NCBI RefSeq assembly: GCF_036588685.1
Contig: NC_086374.1
Span: 20,390,886 to 20,454,885 of the forward strand
Length of the DNA: 64,000 nucleotides
Reading direction: 5' to 3'
Source: Mytilus trossulus
Lineage: Eukaryota > Mollusca > Bivalvia > Mytilida > Mytilidae
Part shown: positions 13,301-23,244 of the stretch, in pieces
Layout: each line of letters starts with the position of its first letter
How positions within the stretch are numbered: position 1 is the first letter of the stretch
Notes under the pieces: model-generated
What the model was told of the DNA's origin: nothing
The model's input: the letters and a program-made list of their open reading frames with translations, nothing else
Databases searched by the model: none
Program-made: the position numbers and the translations under genes

Positions 13301-16300
13301 TTCCACTTACTGATTGTCCTGTGGCAGATACAGTTGTTCCACTAACAGATGGAACTGTAACAGAAACAGTTGTCCCACTTACAGAAGGTCCAGTGGCAGA
13401 GACAGTTGTTCCACCTACTGATGGTACTGTGCCAGGGATAGTTGTTCCACTAACAGATGGCCCTGTGGCAGATACAGTTGTTCCACTTACAGATGGTCCA
13501 GTGACAGAGACGGTAGTCCCACTTACAGAAGGTCCTGTGGCAGAAACAGTTGTCCCACTTACAGATGGTACTGTGGCAGAAACAGTTGTTCCACTTACAG
13601 ATGGTACTGTGGCAGAAACAGTTGTTCCACTTACAGATGGTCCAGTGACAGAGGCAGTTGTTCCACTAACAGATGGTCCAGTGACAGAGGCAGTTGTTCC
13701 ACTTACAGAAAGTCCTGTGGCAGAAACAGTTGTCCCACTCACAGATGGTACTGTAGCAGAAACAGTTGTTCCACTAACTGATGGTACTGTGGCAGAAACA
13801 GTTGTACCACTAACAGAAGGTCCTGTGGCAGAAACAGTTGTTCCACTTACAGATGGTACTGTGGCAGAAACAGTTGTTCCACTTACAGATGGTCCACTGA
13901 CAGAGACAGTTGTCCCACTTACAGATGGTCCAGTGGCAGAGACAGTTGTTCCACCTACTGATGGTACTGTGGCAGACAAAGTTGTTCCACTTACTGATTG
14001 TCCTGTGGCAGATACAGTTGTTCCACTAACAGATGGAACTGTAGCAGAAACAGTTGTCCCACTTACAGAAGGTCCAGTGGCGGAGACAGTTGTTCCACTT
14101 ACTGATGGTACTGTGGCAGAGACAGTTGTTCCACTTACTGATGGTACTGTGGCAGAAACAGCTGTCCCACTTACTGATGGTACTGTGGCAGAAACAGTTG
14201 TCCCACTTACAGATGGTACTCTGGCAGAAACAGTTGTTCCACTTACCGATGGTCCACTGACAGAGACAGTTGTTCCACTAACAGATGGTCCAGTGACAGA
14301 GGCAGTTGTTCCACTTACATATGGTTCAGTGACAGAGACAGTTGTTCCACTTACTGATGGTACTGTGGCAGAGACAGTTGTACCACTTACAGATGGTCCA
14401 GTGGCAGAGACAGTTGTTTCACCTACTGATGGTACTGTACCAGGGATAGTTGTTCCACTAACAGATGGCCCTGTTGCAGATACAGTTGTTCCACTTATGG
14501 ATGGTACTGTAGCAGAAACAGTTGTACCACTTACAGATGGTCCTGTGGCAGAAACAGTTGTTCCACTTACTGATGGTACTGTGGCAGATAAAGTTGTTCC
14601 ACTTACTGATGGTCCTGTGGCAGATACAGTTGTTCCACCTACTGATGGTACTGTGGCAATTACAGTTGTTCCACTTACAGAAGGTCCAGTGGCAGAGACA
14701 GTTGTTCCACCTACTGATGGTACTGTGGCAGATACAGTTGTTCCACTAATGGATGGTACTGTAGCAGAAACAGTTGTACCACTTACAGATGGTCCTGTGG
14801 CAGATACAGTTGTTCCACTTACTGATGGTACTGTGGCAGATACAGTTGTTCCACTTACTGATGGTACTGTGGCAGAGACAGTTGTTCCACTTACTGATGG
14901 TACTGTGGCAAATACAGTTGTTCCACTAACAGATGGTCCTGTGGCAGAAACCGTTGTTCCACTAACAGATGGTCCTGTGGCAGAAACAGTTGTACCAGTT
15001 ACAGAAAGTCCTGTGGCGAAAACAGTTGTCCCACTCACAGATGGTACTGTAGCAGAAACAGTTGTTCCACTAACTGATGGTACTGTGGCAGAAACAGTTG
15101 TCCCACTTACAGAAGGTCCTGTGGCAGAAACAGTTGTCCCACTTACAGATGGTACTGTGGCAGAAACAGTTGTTCCACTTACAGATGGTCCACTGACAGA
15201 GACAGTTGTCCCACTTACAGATGGTCCAGTGGCAGATACAGTTGTTCCACTTACAGATGGTCCACTGACAGAGACAGTTGTACCACTTACAGATGGTCCA
15301 GTGGCAGAGACAGTTGTTCCACCTACTGATGGTACTGTGGCAGATAAAGTTGTTCCACTAACAGATGGAACTGTAGCAGAAACAGTTGTCCCACTTACAG
15401 AAGGTCCAGTGGCAGAGACAGTTGTTCCACTTACTGATGGTACTGTGGCAGAGACAGTTGTTCCACTTACTGATGGTACTGTGACAGAAACAGTTGTCCC
15501 ACTTACTGATGGTACTGTGGCAGAAACAGTTGTCCCACTTACAGATGGTACTGTGGCAGAAACAGTTGTTCCACTAACAGATGGTCCACTGACAGAGACA
15601 GTTGTTCCACTAACAGATGGTCCAGTGACAGAGGCAGTTGTTCCACTTACAGATGGTCCAGTGACAGAGACAGTTCTTCCACTTACTGATGGTACTGTGA
15701 CAGAGACAGTTGTACCACTCACAGATGGTCCAGTGGCAGAGACAGTTGTTTCACCTACTGATGGTACTGTACCTTGGATAGTTGTTCCACTAACAGATGG
15801 TCCTGTTGCAGATACAGTTGTTCCACTAATGGATGGTACTGTAGCAGAAACAGTTGTACCACTTACAGATGGTCCTGTGGCAGAGACGGTTGTTCCACTT
15901 ACTGATGGTACTGTGGCAGATAAAGTTGTCCCACTTACTGATGGTCCTGTGGCAGATACAGTTGTTCCACCTACTGATGGTACTGTGGCAGATACAGTTG
16001 TTCCACTTACAGATGGTCCAGTGGCAGAGACAGTTGTTCCACCTACTGATGGTACTGTGGCAAATACAGTTGTTCCACTTACTGATGGTACTGTGGCAGA
16101 TACAGTTGTCCCACTTACAGAAGGTCCAGTGGCAGAGACAGTTGTTCCACTTATGGATGGTACTGTAGCAGAAACAGTTGTACCACTTACAGATGGTCCT
16201 GTGGCAGAAACAGTTGTTCCACTTACTGATGGTACTGTGGCAGATAAAGTTGTCCCACTTACTGATGGTCCGGTGGCAGAGACAGTTGTTCCACTTACTG

Positions 16301-18091
16301 ATGGTACTGTGGCAGATAAAGTTGTCCCACTTACTGATGGTCCTGTGGCAGATACAGTTGTTCCACCTACTGATGGTACTGTGGCAGATACAGTTGTTCC
16401 ACTTACAGATGGTCCAGTGGCAGAGACAGTTGTTCCACCTACTGATGGTACTGTGGCAGATACAGTTGTTCCACTTACTGATGGTACTGTGGCAGATACA
16501 GTTGTCCCACTTACAGAAGGTCCAGTGGCAGAGACAGTTGTTCCACTTACTGATGGTACTATGGCAGATAGAGTTGTTCCACTTACTGATGGTCCTGTGG
16601 CAGATACAGTTGTTCCACTTACTGATGGTACTGTGGCAGATACAGTTGTTCCACTTACTGATGGTACTGTGGCAGATACAGTTGTACCACTTACAGATGG
16701 TCCAGTGGCAGAGACAGTTGTTCCACCTACTGATGGTACTGTGGCAGATAAAGTTGTCCCACGTACTGATGGTCCTGTGGCAGATACAGTTGTTCCACTT
16801 ACAGATGGTCCAGTGACAGAGATAGTTGTTCCACTTACTGATGGTACTATGGCAGAGACAGTTGTACCACTTACAGATGGTCCAGTGGCAGATACAGTTG
16901 TTTCACCTGCTGATGGTACTGTGCCAGGGATAGTTGTTCCACTAACAGATGGTCCTGTTGCAGATACAGTTGTTCCACTAATGGATGGTACTGTAGCAGA
17001 AACAGTTGTACCACTTACAGAAAGTCCTGTGGCAGAAACAGTTGTCCCACTTACAGATGGTACTGTGGAAGATACAGTTGTTCCACTTACAGATGGTCCA
17101 GTGACAGAGATAGTTGTTCCACTTACTGATGGTACTATGGCAGAGACAGTTGTACCACTTACAGATGGTCCAGTGGCAGATACAGTTGTTTCACCTGCTG
17201 ATGGTACTGTGCCAGGGATAGTTGTTCCACTAACAGATGGTCCTGTTGCAGATACAGTTGTTCCACTAATGGATGGTACTGTAGCAGAAACAGTTGTACC
17301 ACTTACAGAAAGTCCTGTGGCAGAAACAGTTGTCCCACTTACAGATGGTACTGTGGCAGAAACAGTTGTGCCACTTACAGATGGTACTGTGGCAGAAACA
17401 GTTGTTCCACTTACAGATGGTCCACTGACAGAGACAGTTGTTCCATTAACAGATGGTCCAGTGACAGAGGCAGTTGTTCCACTTACAGATGGTCCAGTGA
17501 CAGAGACAGTTGTTCCACTTACTGATGGTACTGTGGCAGAGACAGTTGTACCACTTACAGATGGGCCAGTGGCAGAGACAGTTGTTTCACCTACTGATGG
17601 TACTGTGCCAGGGATAGTTGTTCCACTAACAGTTGGTCCTGTGACAGAAACAGTTGTTCCACTTACAGATGGTCCTGTGGCAGAAACAGTTGTCCTACTT
17701 ACAGATGGTCCAGTGGTAGAGACAGTTGTTCCACCTACTGATGGTACTGTGGCAGATACAGTTGTTCCACCTACTGATGGTACTATGGCAGATACAGTTG
17801 TTTCACTTACTGATGGTACTGTGGAAGATACAGTTGTTCCACTAGCAGATGGTCCTGTGGCAGAGACAGTTGTTCCACCTACTGATGGTACTGTTGCAGA
17901 TACAGTTGTACTACTTACAGATGGTCCAGTGGCAGAGAAAGTTGTTCCACTCACAGATGGTACTGTTGCAGAGACAGTTGTGCCACTTACTGATGGTACT
18001 GTGGCAGAAACAGTTGTTCCACTTACAGATGGTACTGTTGCAGAGACAGTTGTTCCACTTACAGATGGTACTGTAGCAGATACTGTAGTAC
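1340..18091 (-). CDS. Giant mucin-like repeat exon A (about 5,584 codons)
   Basis: A single open minus-strand exon of 16,752 bp, exactly divisible by three, made of about 460 copies of a 36-bp unit coding for PSVSGTTVSATG and variants (PSVGGTT, SATVPSV, PGTVPSV, SVTGPSV). About half the residues are Ser or Thr, with regular Pro and Gly, as in heavily O-glycosylated mucins; a few units carry NGT sequons. It starts after an acceptor (TTTTCAG, exon from 18091) with two bases of a split codon. It ends at 1340 either with one base before a donor (G|GTATAAGT), or by reading through seven more codons to a TGA at 1317-1319. The last ~60 residues diverge and contain one KGAAGGTSPPRISFG spacer. Synonymous changes are frequent at Val, Gly, Ala, Ser and Thr third positions. 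The product is inferred to be extracellular; no enzymatic domain is present. The exact repeat count depends on assembly quality. Confidence 0.85.
4863..11192 (-). repeat. 3,165-bp tandem duplication inside array A
   Basis: Positions about 4863-8027 and 8028-11192 match each other at a fixed offset of 3,165 bp (87 units of 36 bp plus one 33-bp unit). Landmarks in both copies are the one-codon deletion (5926 and 9091), the rare GGCAAGAAC variant (about 5193 and 8358, and 7230 and 10395) and the CCAGGGATAG variant (about 7566 and 10731). Agreement stops at 8028/11193, where one copy reads AAT and the other CCT. The boundaries come from reading by eye and could be off by tens of bases. Confidence 0.8.
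10670..14744 (-). repeat. Second large duplication in array A, offset 2,124 bp
   Basis: About 10670-12620 and 12794-14744 correspond at an offset of exactly 59 units (2,124 bp). Shared landmarks are the rare ACTGATTGTCC variant (about 11869 and 13993), the ACATATGGTTCAG variant (about 12191 and 14315) and GGCAATTACAG (about 12532 and 14656). The first copy overlaps the right end of the 3,165-bp duplication, so this duplication happened on top of that one or beside it. Confidence 0.75.
16813..17388 (-). repeat. 288-bp (eight-unit) duplication in array A
   Basis: The eight-unit block that begins GTGACAGAGATAG at 16813 is repeated from 17101, including the rare CACCTGCTGATGG variant and the CTATGG variant. 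It is a small, recent-looking duplication and shows that block expansion also works on the scale of a few hundred bases. Confidence 0.75.
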
Positions 18092-19316
18092 CTGAAAATG
18101 AAGGAAACAAATAACGTTGTTAGAAATTTTACTTTATCCTATAATTCGAATTTTATATCAATCAAACTTACTATATTGAAAATACTGGGTACGCATACAA
18201 AGATTTTTAAGAAGTGTATATTGTTAAATGTAAAGCTTAAGGTTGATGGTTTTATTTATTGAAATAAAGGAGTCGACTGAATTCTCACACGTTATTAAAC
18301 ATATCAATCTTTAAGAATCAGAATGAGAAAGCTCCTAATTGTAACTGAAGAAGTTTGATATCCATTAAAAAAAAATGGGGTCTCATTGTCAATGAGACAA
18401 ATATTCAGCAAAGTTCAAATGACGATGAACTATTGTAGGTCATCGTACGGCTTCAATTGTGAGAGAGAAAAAACATAACGTATTGCCAGCTATAAAAGAC
18501 ATACAATATGATTTATAAAAAAAACCCATATATTTCAAACACGAACCAAAGACAACAACAAGCTCCAGGCTTGGGTCAAGCACTTGGATAATGTGACGAG
18601 GGTTGTTTGTGATTGTGGATCCTACCTCTAACATTGCGAAGTGTTACAACTTAAGTACAAAAGGTAAAAACAATCAGTTTCAGATAGCTCAGCTCATTCA
18701 TTTTTAAAGTCAAAAATAAACCAAGTTACTTAAAAAACAGTAGACATAAAGCAACGATACAATAGTAATAGAAGTTACACAAAGTTAGTTTATATTTCAT
18801 CCAGTTATAATATCTCCATGAATCGCGGCAAGTGTATAAAATTTAAATTATTAACTTTTAACTTCACAGAATCTGTACAAGAAGAAATACTCAAGACCTG
18901 TCAAACATACTCTCTTTGTCAAATCGTAGTCATTCGCGTGGACCCACTTCTCTAAACCAATATGCGTTTGTCCTGAATATGCATGAAACAGTTGTGTTAA
19001 GTCATAAAACAATCAATCACATATTTTGCATTGGACACGTTGTCAGAAAAATATTTTGTATTGCCGATTTACAACTACTAAACGTACACTCCAAATCACA
19101 ATCGATTTCCTTGAGCTGAACTAAGTGGTTGACTCTTATACCTTAAATCCACAGGAGTAATTGGTTGATTATATAGGGAAACACTGAACCATGACTGGAG
19201 AGGGCCCCTTCTTTAGTCAGTCAGCGCCCAATCCACTTATGAAAAGTTCTGGATCTGCCACTGAAATCATTTGCTTCACTCAAAGAAGCTACGTAGATAG
19301 ATTTTAAAATACATAC
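18092..19316 (-). other. Intron between exon A and the discoidin-like exons
   Basis: Bounded by a donor (G|GTATGTATT, minus strand, at 19317/19316) and an acceptor (TTTTCAG) at 18092. Positions about 18355-18650 carry a copy of a dispersed mussel element (tract with GTCAATGAGACAA and GGTCATCGTACGG) that is found several more times in this window. Positions about 19195-19262 look like the tail of another dispersed element ending in GGATCTGCCACTGAA. Confidence 0.55.
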
Positions 19317-19449
19317 CTACAAAACAAGCATGAAGCTCAACGTCTACATGATATGGTTCATTTGGATTGTTTTTAGTCAAAAAAGTAATAATAACTTTGT
19401 CTGCGTATGTATCAGCTGGGAATATGGCAACCTCGTCTCCGTCATACAC
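19317..19449 (-). CDS. Discoidin-like domain, C-terminal half exon
   Basis: A 133-bp exon (phase 0 in, phase 1 out) with acceptor GTTCAG and donor GTATGTATT. It reads VYDGDEVAIFPADTYADK, then a hydrophobic beta-strand-like stretch, and ends in VDVELHAC followed by FV. This matches the last third of a discoidin-type beta sandwich, where a GN/GD-containing loop is followed by strands and a closing cysteine. It pairs with the exon at 20420-20718, which supplies the opening cysteine. Its intron phases are identical to those of the C-terminal half of the right-hand discoidin domain (36761-36902). Its phase-1 end joins exon A cleanly to give FVGTTVSA. Confidence 0.75.
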
Positions 19450-20419
19450 CTGAACAATAGAACGTCAGTGTCATATCAGTACAGGTTTTTTAAATGTTCT
19501 AATATAATTACACCAAGATGTCGTTAAATGAAATTTGAAAGCCTGCATTTACCAATTGTTTTCAATGACATATTATAAAACCGTACAAATTGTGTACAAA
19601 ACAATTATTTGGATACTGAAAAGAATATTGTGTTAAATAATGATAATAATAATAAAAAAAAACAACCAATTAATTACTAGATAAATGCAATTTTTTTTAA
19701 AATTTAAACATAATTTAGAAAGTTACATATACTGAAAAGTTGACTTTTCAAAACAGTGTTCATTATGTATATTGTTGATATTTTTTGTACAGCTCGTCCA
19801 TATTAAAATGTTTTTCTAATCTGTTGAAGCATAAGGTAAAAAGATTTCATATCGAATATACTTAACTTGGGGTCCGACGTCCGTGAACTTTTCACTCTTT
19901 GAACTACTATTTGGGAACCACGTAAAAGAATCAATATATGAGTCTTAAATTTGTCTCCATTGTTGAAGCATATAATAAAAGATCATAACATGTCATTTTT
20001 CATATCGCATGTATCATCATGCCATGCGGCTCTTGGGCTAATATTGAACCTTGGGCTGATAATACGTGCGATAGGAAAAATGCCAAGTAATAATCTGATA
20101 TTATCACCTCTAAAAAATTATATGTGTATGGTAAGCTGTATTTAAAATTTTAAACTTATATCAGCAATTTGTACTCGTAATTGTCATATGTGGTGTTTGT
20201 CGAGTCAATTACTTTTACTTTTTACTATATGTTGTACTATTTCTTCGATCAGACATTTATTCATTGATATGTGTTATTCAGTTATTTTACAGAACGATAC
20301 ACCTGTTGTGTTGCATCATTTGTGCAAATGCTTGAATGAAAATGCACATTTCACATCATATATGATGTGAATATATTTTTATAAGGATATAGAGTTTGTT
20401 TTGGTTTTAAATTGCTTAC
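19450..20419 (-). other. Intron within the discoidin-like domain
   Basis: AT-rich intron between the two half-domain exons. Donor GTAAGC follows codon CCT at 20420, and the acceptor is GTTCAG at 19450. I see no other gene or repeat in it. Confidence 0.5.
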
Positions 20420-20718
20420 AGGTCCAATCTGCCGAGGACTATCGTCGTCAAAATCTTGCACGCTAACAATATATGTAGCCACGTTGCTTTCATCAGAGAG
20501 CGGCACAATATCTATATTTCCTAATTCTGGTCTTCCATCTAATGTTATAGTTATCGATGGATTTTGATCTTGTACGTCCGGTATAATTAATAAATCTCCT
20601 CCGGGTCGGATCTCCTCTATATCATTTTGTGTTGGAATGTTTGATGTAATTCTTCCTGGAGCAATCAATGCTGGGTCATCCATACCTTCAACTGTATCAC
20701 ATGGTAATATCGTAGTCT
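20420..20718 (-). CDS. Discoidin-like domain, N-terminal half exon
   Basis: A 299-bp exon (phase 1 in, phase 0 out). With a G from the preceding exon it begins E-TTILPCDTVEGMDDP, continues through APGRITSNIPTQND and IRPGGDLL, and ends in SPRQIGP before the donor GTAAGC. The opening Cys plus GM.DP..I....ITSN pattern resembles discoidin/F5/8 type C domains, and alternating strands (SITITLDG, ATYIVSVQDFDDD) follow. It is homologous in layout to the exon at 38075-38370. The two half exons together give about 144 residues, a normal size for this fold. Such domains usually bind glycans, lipids or matrix; the ligand here is unknown. The 5' end of the exon and its splice acceptor have been duplicated in tandem upstream. 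Confidence 0.75.
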
Positions 20719-21073
20719 CTATAAAAGCAAATCAATAATTAGTGTATCACACGGTAATATCGTAGTCTCTTTAAAAACAAATCAAAATGAGTGTATCACA
20801 CATTATATATCGTAGTCTCTATAAAAACAAATCAAAATTAGTGTATCACATGGTAATATCGTAGTCTCTATAAAACAAATCAAAATTAGTGTATCACATG
20901 GTAATATCGTAGTCTCTATAAAACAAATCAAAATTAGTGTATCACATGGTAATATCGTAGTCTCTATAAAACAAATCAAAATTAGTGTATCACATGGTAA
21001 TATCGTAGTCTCTATAAAAACAAATCAATGTTTCACACAAGAATATCGTAGTCTCTATAAAACAAATTAGTGT
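20693..21073 (-). repeat. 48-50-bp tandem repeat containing a splice acceptor
   Basis: About eight units start near 20694, 20744, 20793, 20843, 20891, 20939, 20987 and 21030. Each contains the first ~25 coding bases of the exon at 20420-20718 (codons for TTILPCDT), the AG acceptor and about 22 bases of the intron before it. The 48-bp units stay in frame with no stop, reading TTILPCDTLILICFIE repeatedly. The 49- and 50-bp units would shift the frame. The unit nearest the exon is the one joined to the discoidin-like coding sequence. Confidence 0.85.
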
Positions 21074-21459
21074 AAAAGATATAGTGTTGCTGTAACACAC
21101 AACAGATGCACACTCTGTTATGAAAACAGTGTGTAAGTCTATACAATAGAACATTTAATTTCCACCAAGTACGAAACATTTAGCAGATTCCTACCAGACC
21201 ATTTCAGGAATTCACATGGATTCAAGCAGGAAATTTTAAATTCCTGTTATATTTTAGACGTACTAGGGAAAACTTGTTTTCCTCGCAGAATTTTCCAACA
21301 ACAACATTCGTGGGATTGGTAACGGGAATATATTTTTATGCCAGAAAAACTTTTTTTGGTTAGTATAACTTTGTTATTTTTGTTTAATTATATGTTCTAT
21401 ATGGGCCCTTTAATGAGGAATAAAGACATTATCTCAATGTCAACCATACCATATCATCT

Positions 21460-22135
21460 TTTTGTCGAGCCTTCGACTTAAGTCGAAAAAGCGAGACTAA
21501 GCGCTCCTACATTCCGTCGTCGTCGGTGTCGTCGACGTCGGCGGCGTCCACAAATATTCACTCTGTGGTTAAAGTTTTTGAAATTTTAATAACTTTCTTA
21601 AACTAAGCTGGATTTCTACCAAACTTGAACAGAAGCTTGTTTATGATCATAAGATAGTACCCAGAAGTAAATTTTGTAAAAATAGAATTCCTTTTTTTCC
21701 GTATTTTACTTATAAATGGACTTAGTTTTTTTCTGCAGGGAAACATAACATTCATCTCTGTGGTTAAAGTCTTTAGAATTTTAATAACTTTCTTAAACTA
21801 TCCTGGGTTTGTACCAAACTTGGACAGAAGCTTGTTTATGATCATAAGATAGTACCCAGAAGTAAATATTGTAAAAAGATAACTCCATTTTTTCTTTATT
21901 TTACTTTTAAATGGACTTTATAGATTTTTTCCAGTTAACATTACATACATTCTGCAGTTAGTTTTCAAAACATTTATTAGATTCATTAACTATCCTAGAT
22001 TTACCAAACTTGGACAGAAGCATCTTACAATCATAAGATAGTGTCAAGAGGAATATTTTTTTCCTGATCTTTGTTGACCCTTCGATTTACAGCAAAAGTA
22101 GGCGAGACTCTGGGTTCCGCGGAACCCTTACTCAT
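21460..22135. repeat. Dispersed bivalve repeat with internal subrepeats
   Basis: Begins with a short palindromic tract (TTCGACTTAAGTCGAA, 21473-21488) in the setting GTCGAGCC...GCGAGAC, followed by a CGTCG-rich stretch (21514-21547). It then carries about two and a half diverged copies of a ~195-bp subrepeat with the landmark CATAAGATAGT near 21649, 21842 and 22034. It ends near 22135 with CCTTCGATTTACAGC...GGCGAGAC, a degraded echo of the left end. I recognise the style from many bivalve introns. No coding capacity. Confidence 0.6.
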
Positions 22136-22718
22136 TTTGTAAACTTGATTATGACAATTATTCAGCAATCAAATGTGAGCTAAACAATTGCACGAGGCTA
22201 AGAGAATTGTTGAAATGTAAAATTCAAAATTAGCCCGTCATTTTAATATAATTGACAATTTAAATAAGCAAAAATTAAAGCACAGAGTGTTCTGCAGATA
22301 AACTTATATGTCGATATTTTAAAAAGCAGTTTACATTATTATGTAATTTATGAAAAAATACTACACCTTTCATAAATATCATTATAAAGTTAAAATCTGG
22401 GACAAATAACCTTTTTGTTTCGTATGATATAACATAAATGTTTAAAAAATCTTTCTCCAGCTAATTGTTCATGTGTAGATGAACGAGCCTATGACAGTTT
22501 TGAGAAATTCTAATTTAATGCTTTGTCAGTAATTGTTTTAATTATATTGTTAAAATTCATGTCAGAAAACAATATATTTGAAATAAATTGGAAAACATAT
22601 ATATAAATAAATGATAGGACCAGCATTTAGGTCAGTCCATTCGCTGAAAATCAGTGACCATCAATATATAACAAAACAGTTTCAGTAACAGATAATCCAG
22701 ATGAAGAAATTGTCTTAC

Positions 22719-22925
22719 CTGGAAATGTTATTCCGGTAGCCGTTGGTATTGTGGATGTTATGCCGGGTTGCCCTGAAACAGTTGTTCTAAATGTCATTTG
22801 TGAAGGAATAGATCCAGCTGCTGCACCTTTAGTTGTTATTACAGGTGTTGGACCAGTAACCGACAGGCCCGGTGCTGTGGGTGGTAAACCAGGTGTTGTT
22901 TGGGTACCAGATGTTGATATTGAAG
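22719..22925 (-). CDS. Mucin-type exon with the ancestral spacer motif
   Basis: A 207-bp exon (phase 1 in and out) with acceptor TTTTTTTCAG, a branch-point-like CTAAC 30-40 bases upstream, and donor G|GTAAGACA. It reads SISTSGTQTTPGLPPTAPG, then VITTKGAAAGSIPSQMTFRTTVSG, and ends in TATGITFP. The KGAAAGSIPSQMTFRTT segment is clearly related to the spacer KGAAGGTSPPRISFGTST found in arrays A and B. Joining to the exon at 20718 gives FPETTILPCD. Alternatively the open frame extends upstream to ATGs at 22998 and 22986 that start a signal-peptide-like sequence (MKNSVYVYLTIW...MFFSAS), which would make this the first coding exon of a second gene. Confidence 0.7.
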
Positions 22926-22998
22926 CTGAAAAAAACATTATATAGATTGTCCATATTGTTAGATAGACATAAACACTATTTTTCATAGCATCAGACAT
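22926..22998 (-). CDS. Possible signal-peptide start (alternative first exon)
   Basis: The frame of the 207-bp exon stays open to an ATG at 22998, with an upstream in-frame TAG a few codons before it. The N-terminus is short and polar with Lys, then about 17 hydrophobic residues, then small residues (FFSAS), as in a secretory signal peptide. Against this, T-rich polypyrimidine tracts read in the sense direction naturally encode hydrophobic residues, and a good branch point and acceptor are also present. I cannot decide without transcripts. Confidence 0.35.
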
Positions 22999-23138
22999 TT
23001 TTATTACCTAACTTTTATTTTGTCTCAAACAAAATTCGTATGTTCGCCATAACTGTTCTTCTCATATACATGGTTGAGTGTCATCATTTTTCTCTTTATT
23101 CATATCCAGCATAAAAATACTTAAAACACTAGAATTAC

Positions 23139-23244
23139 CTGTAGGGGGCACGGTAGTATTTCGTGGCCCATAAGTGATAATGATAGACGTTTTAGAATTT
23201 TCACCACTTTTTAACACTGCCAAAACTACTACGTCAACAGTTAA
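23139..23244 (-). CDS. Possible additional exon (weak)
   Basis: A 106-bp stretch (phase 0 in, phase 1 out) reads LTVDVVVLAVLKSGENSK, TSIIITYGPRNTTVPPT, and ends at a donor G|GTAATTC. Its phase-1 end fits the neighbouring exons, and the terminal TTVPPT resembles the microexon ending TTVPTA. The acceptor (ACTTCAG) lacks a pyrimidine tract, and I found no matching phase-0 donor upstream. It may be a decayed half-domain exon or chance. Confidence 0.25.

Larger units (their letters stand above)
1350..18090 (-). repeat. 36-bp tandem array A
   Basis: Nearly all of exon A is a 36-bp tandem repeat in which mutations almost never break the period. The exceptions are two one-codon deletions that turn PSVSGTT into PSVGTT, near 5926 and 9091. 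These lie in the two copies of a larger duplication, so they are one event that was later copied. Variant units are scattered in recurring orders, which shows block duplication rather than copying of single units. Confidence 0.95.

Noticed and set aside
3059..16816. Many plus-strand ORFs of 60-210 codons rich in Gln, Leu and Trp (LWQRQLFHLLMV)
   Set aside because: Third-frame shadows of the 36-bp repeat, opened by the same lack of stops and identical wherever the DNA blocks are duplicated.
1350..18090. Non-coding satellite DNA or CRISPR-like array
   Set aside because: Units are contiguous with no unique spacers, the frame is perfectly conserved over 5,500 codons, and exons with recognisable domains join in phase. 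It is coding repeat in a eukaryotic genome.
2527..18114. Plus-strand frame of 5,195 codons (VVPLTDGTVAET repeats) as a gene
   Set aside because: It mirrors the minus-strand array. It has no splice sites or linked domains, it is broken by a plus-strand TAG at about 2499, and it fails at each spacer (TGA) in array B. Variation that is synonymous on minus changes Glu/Asp on plus.
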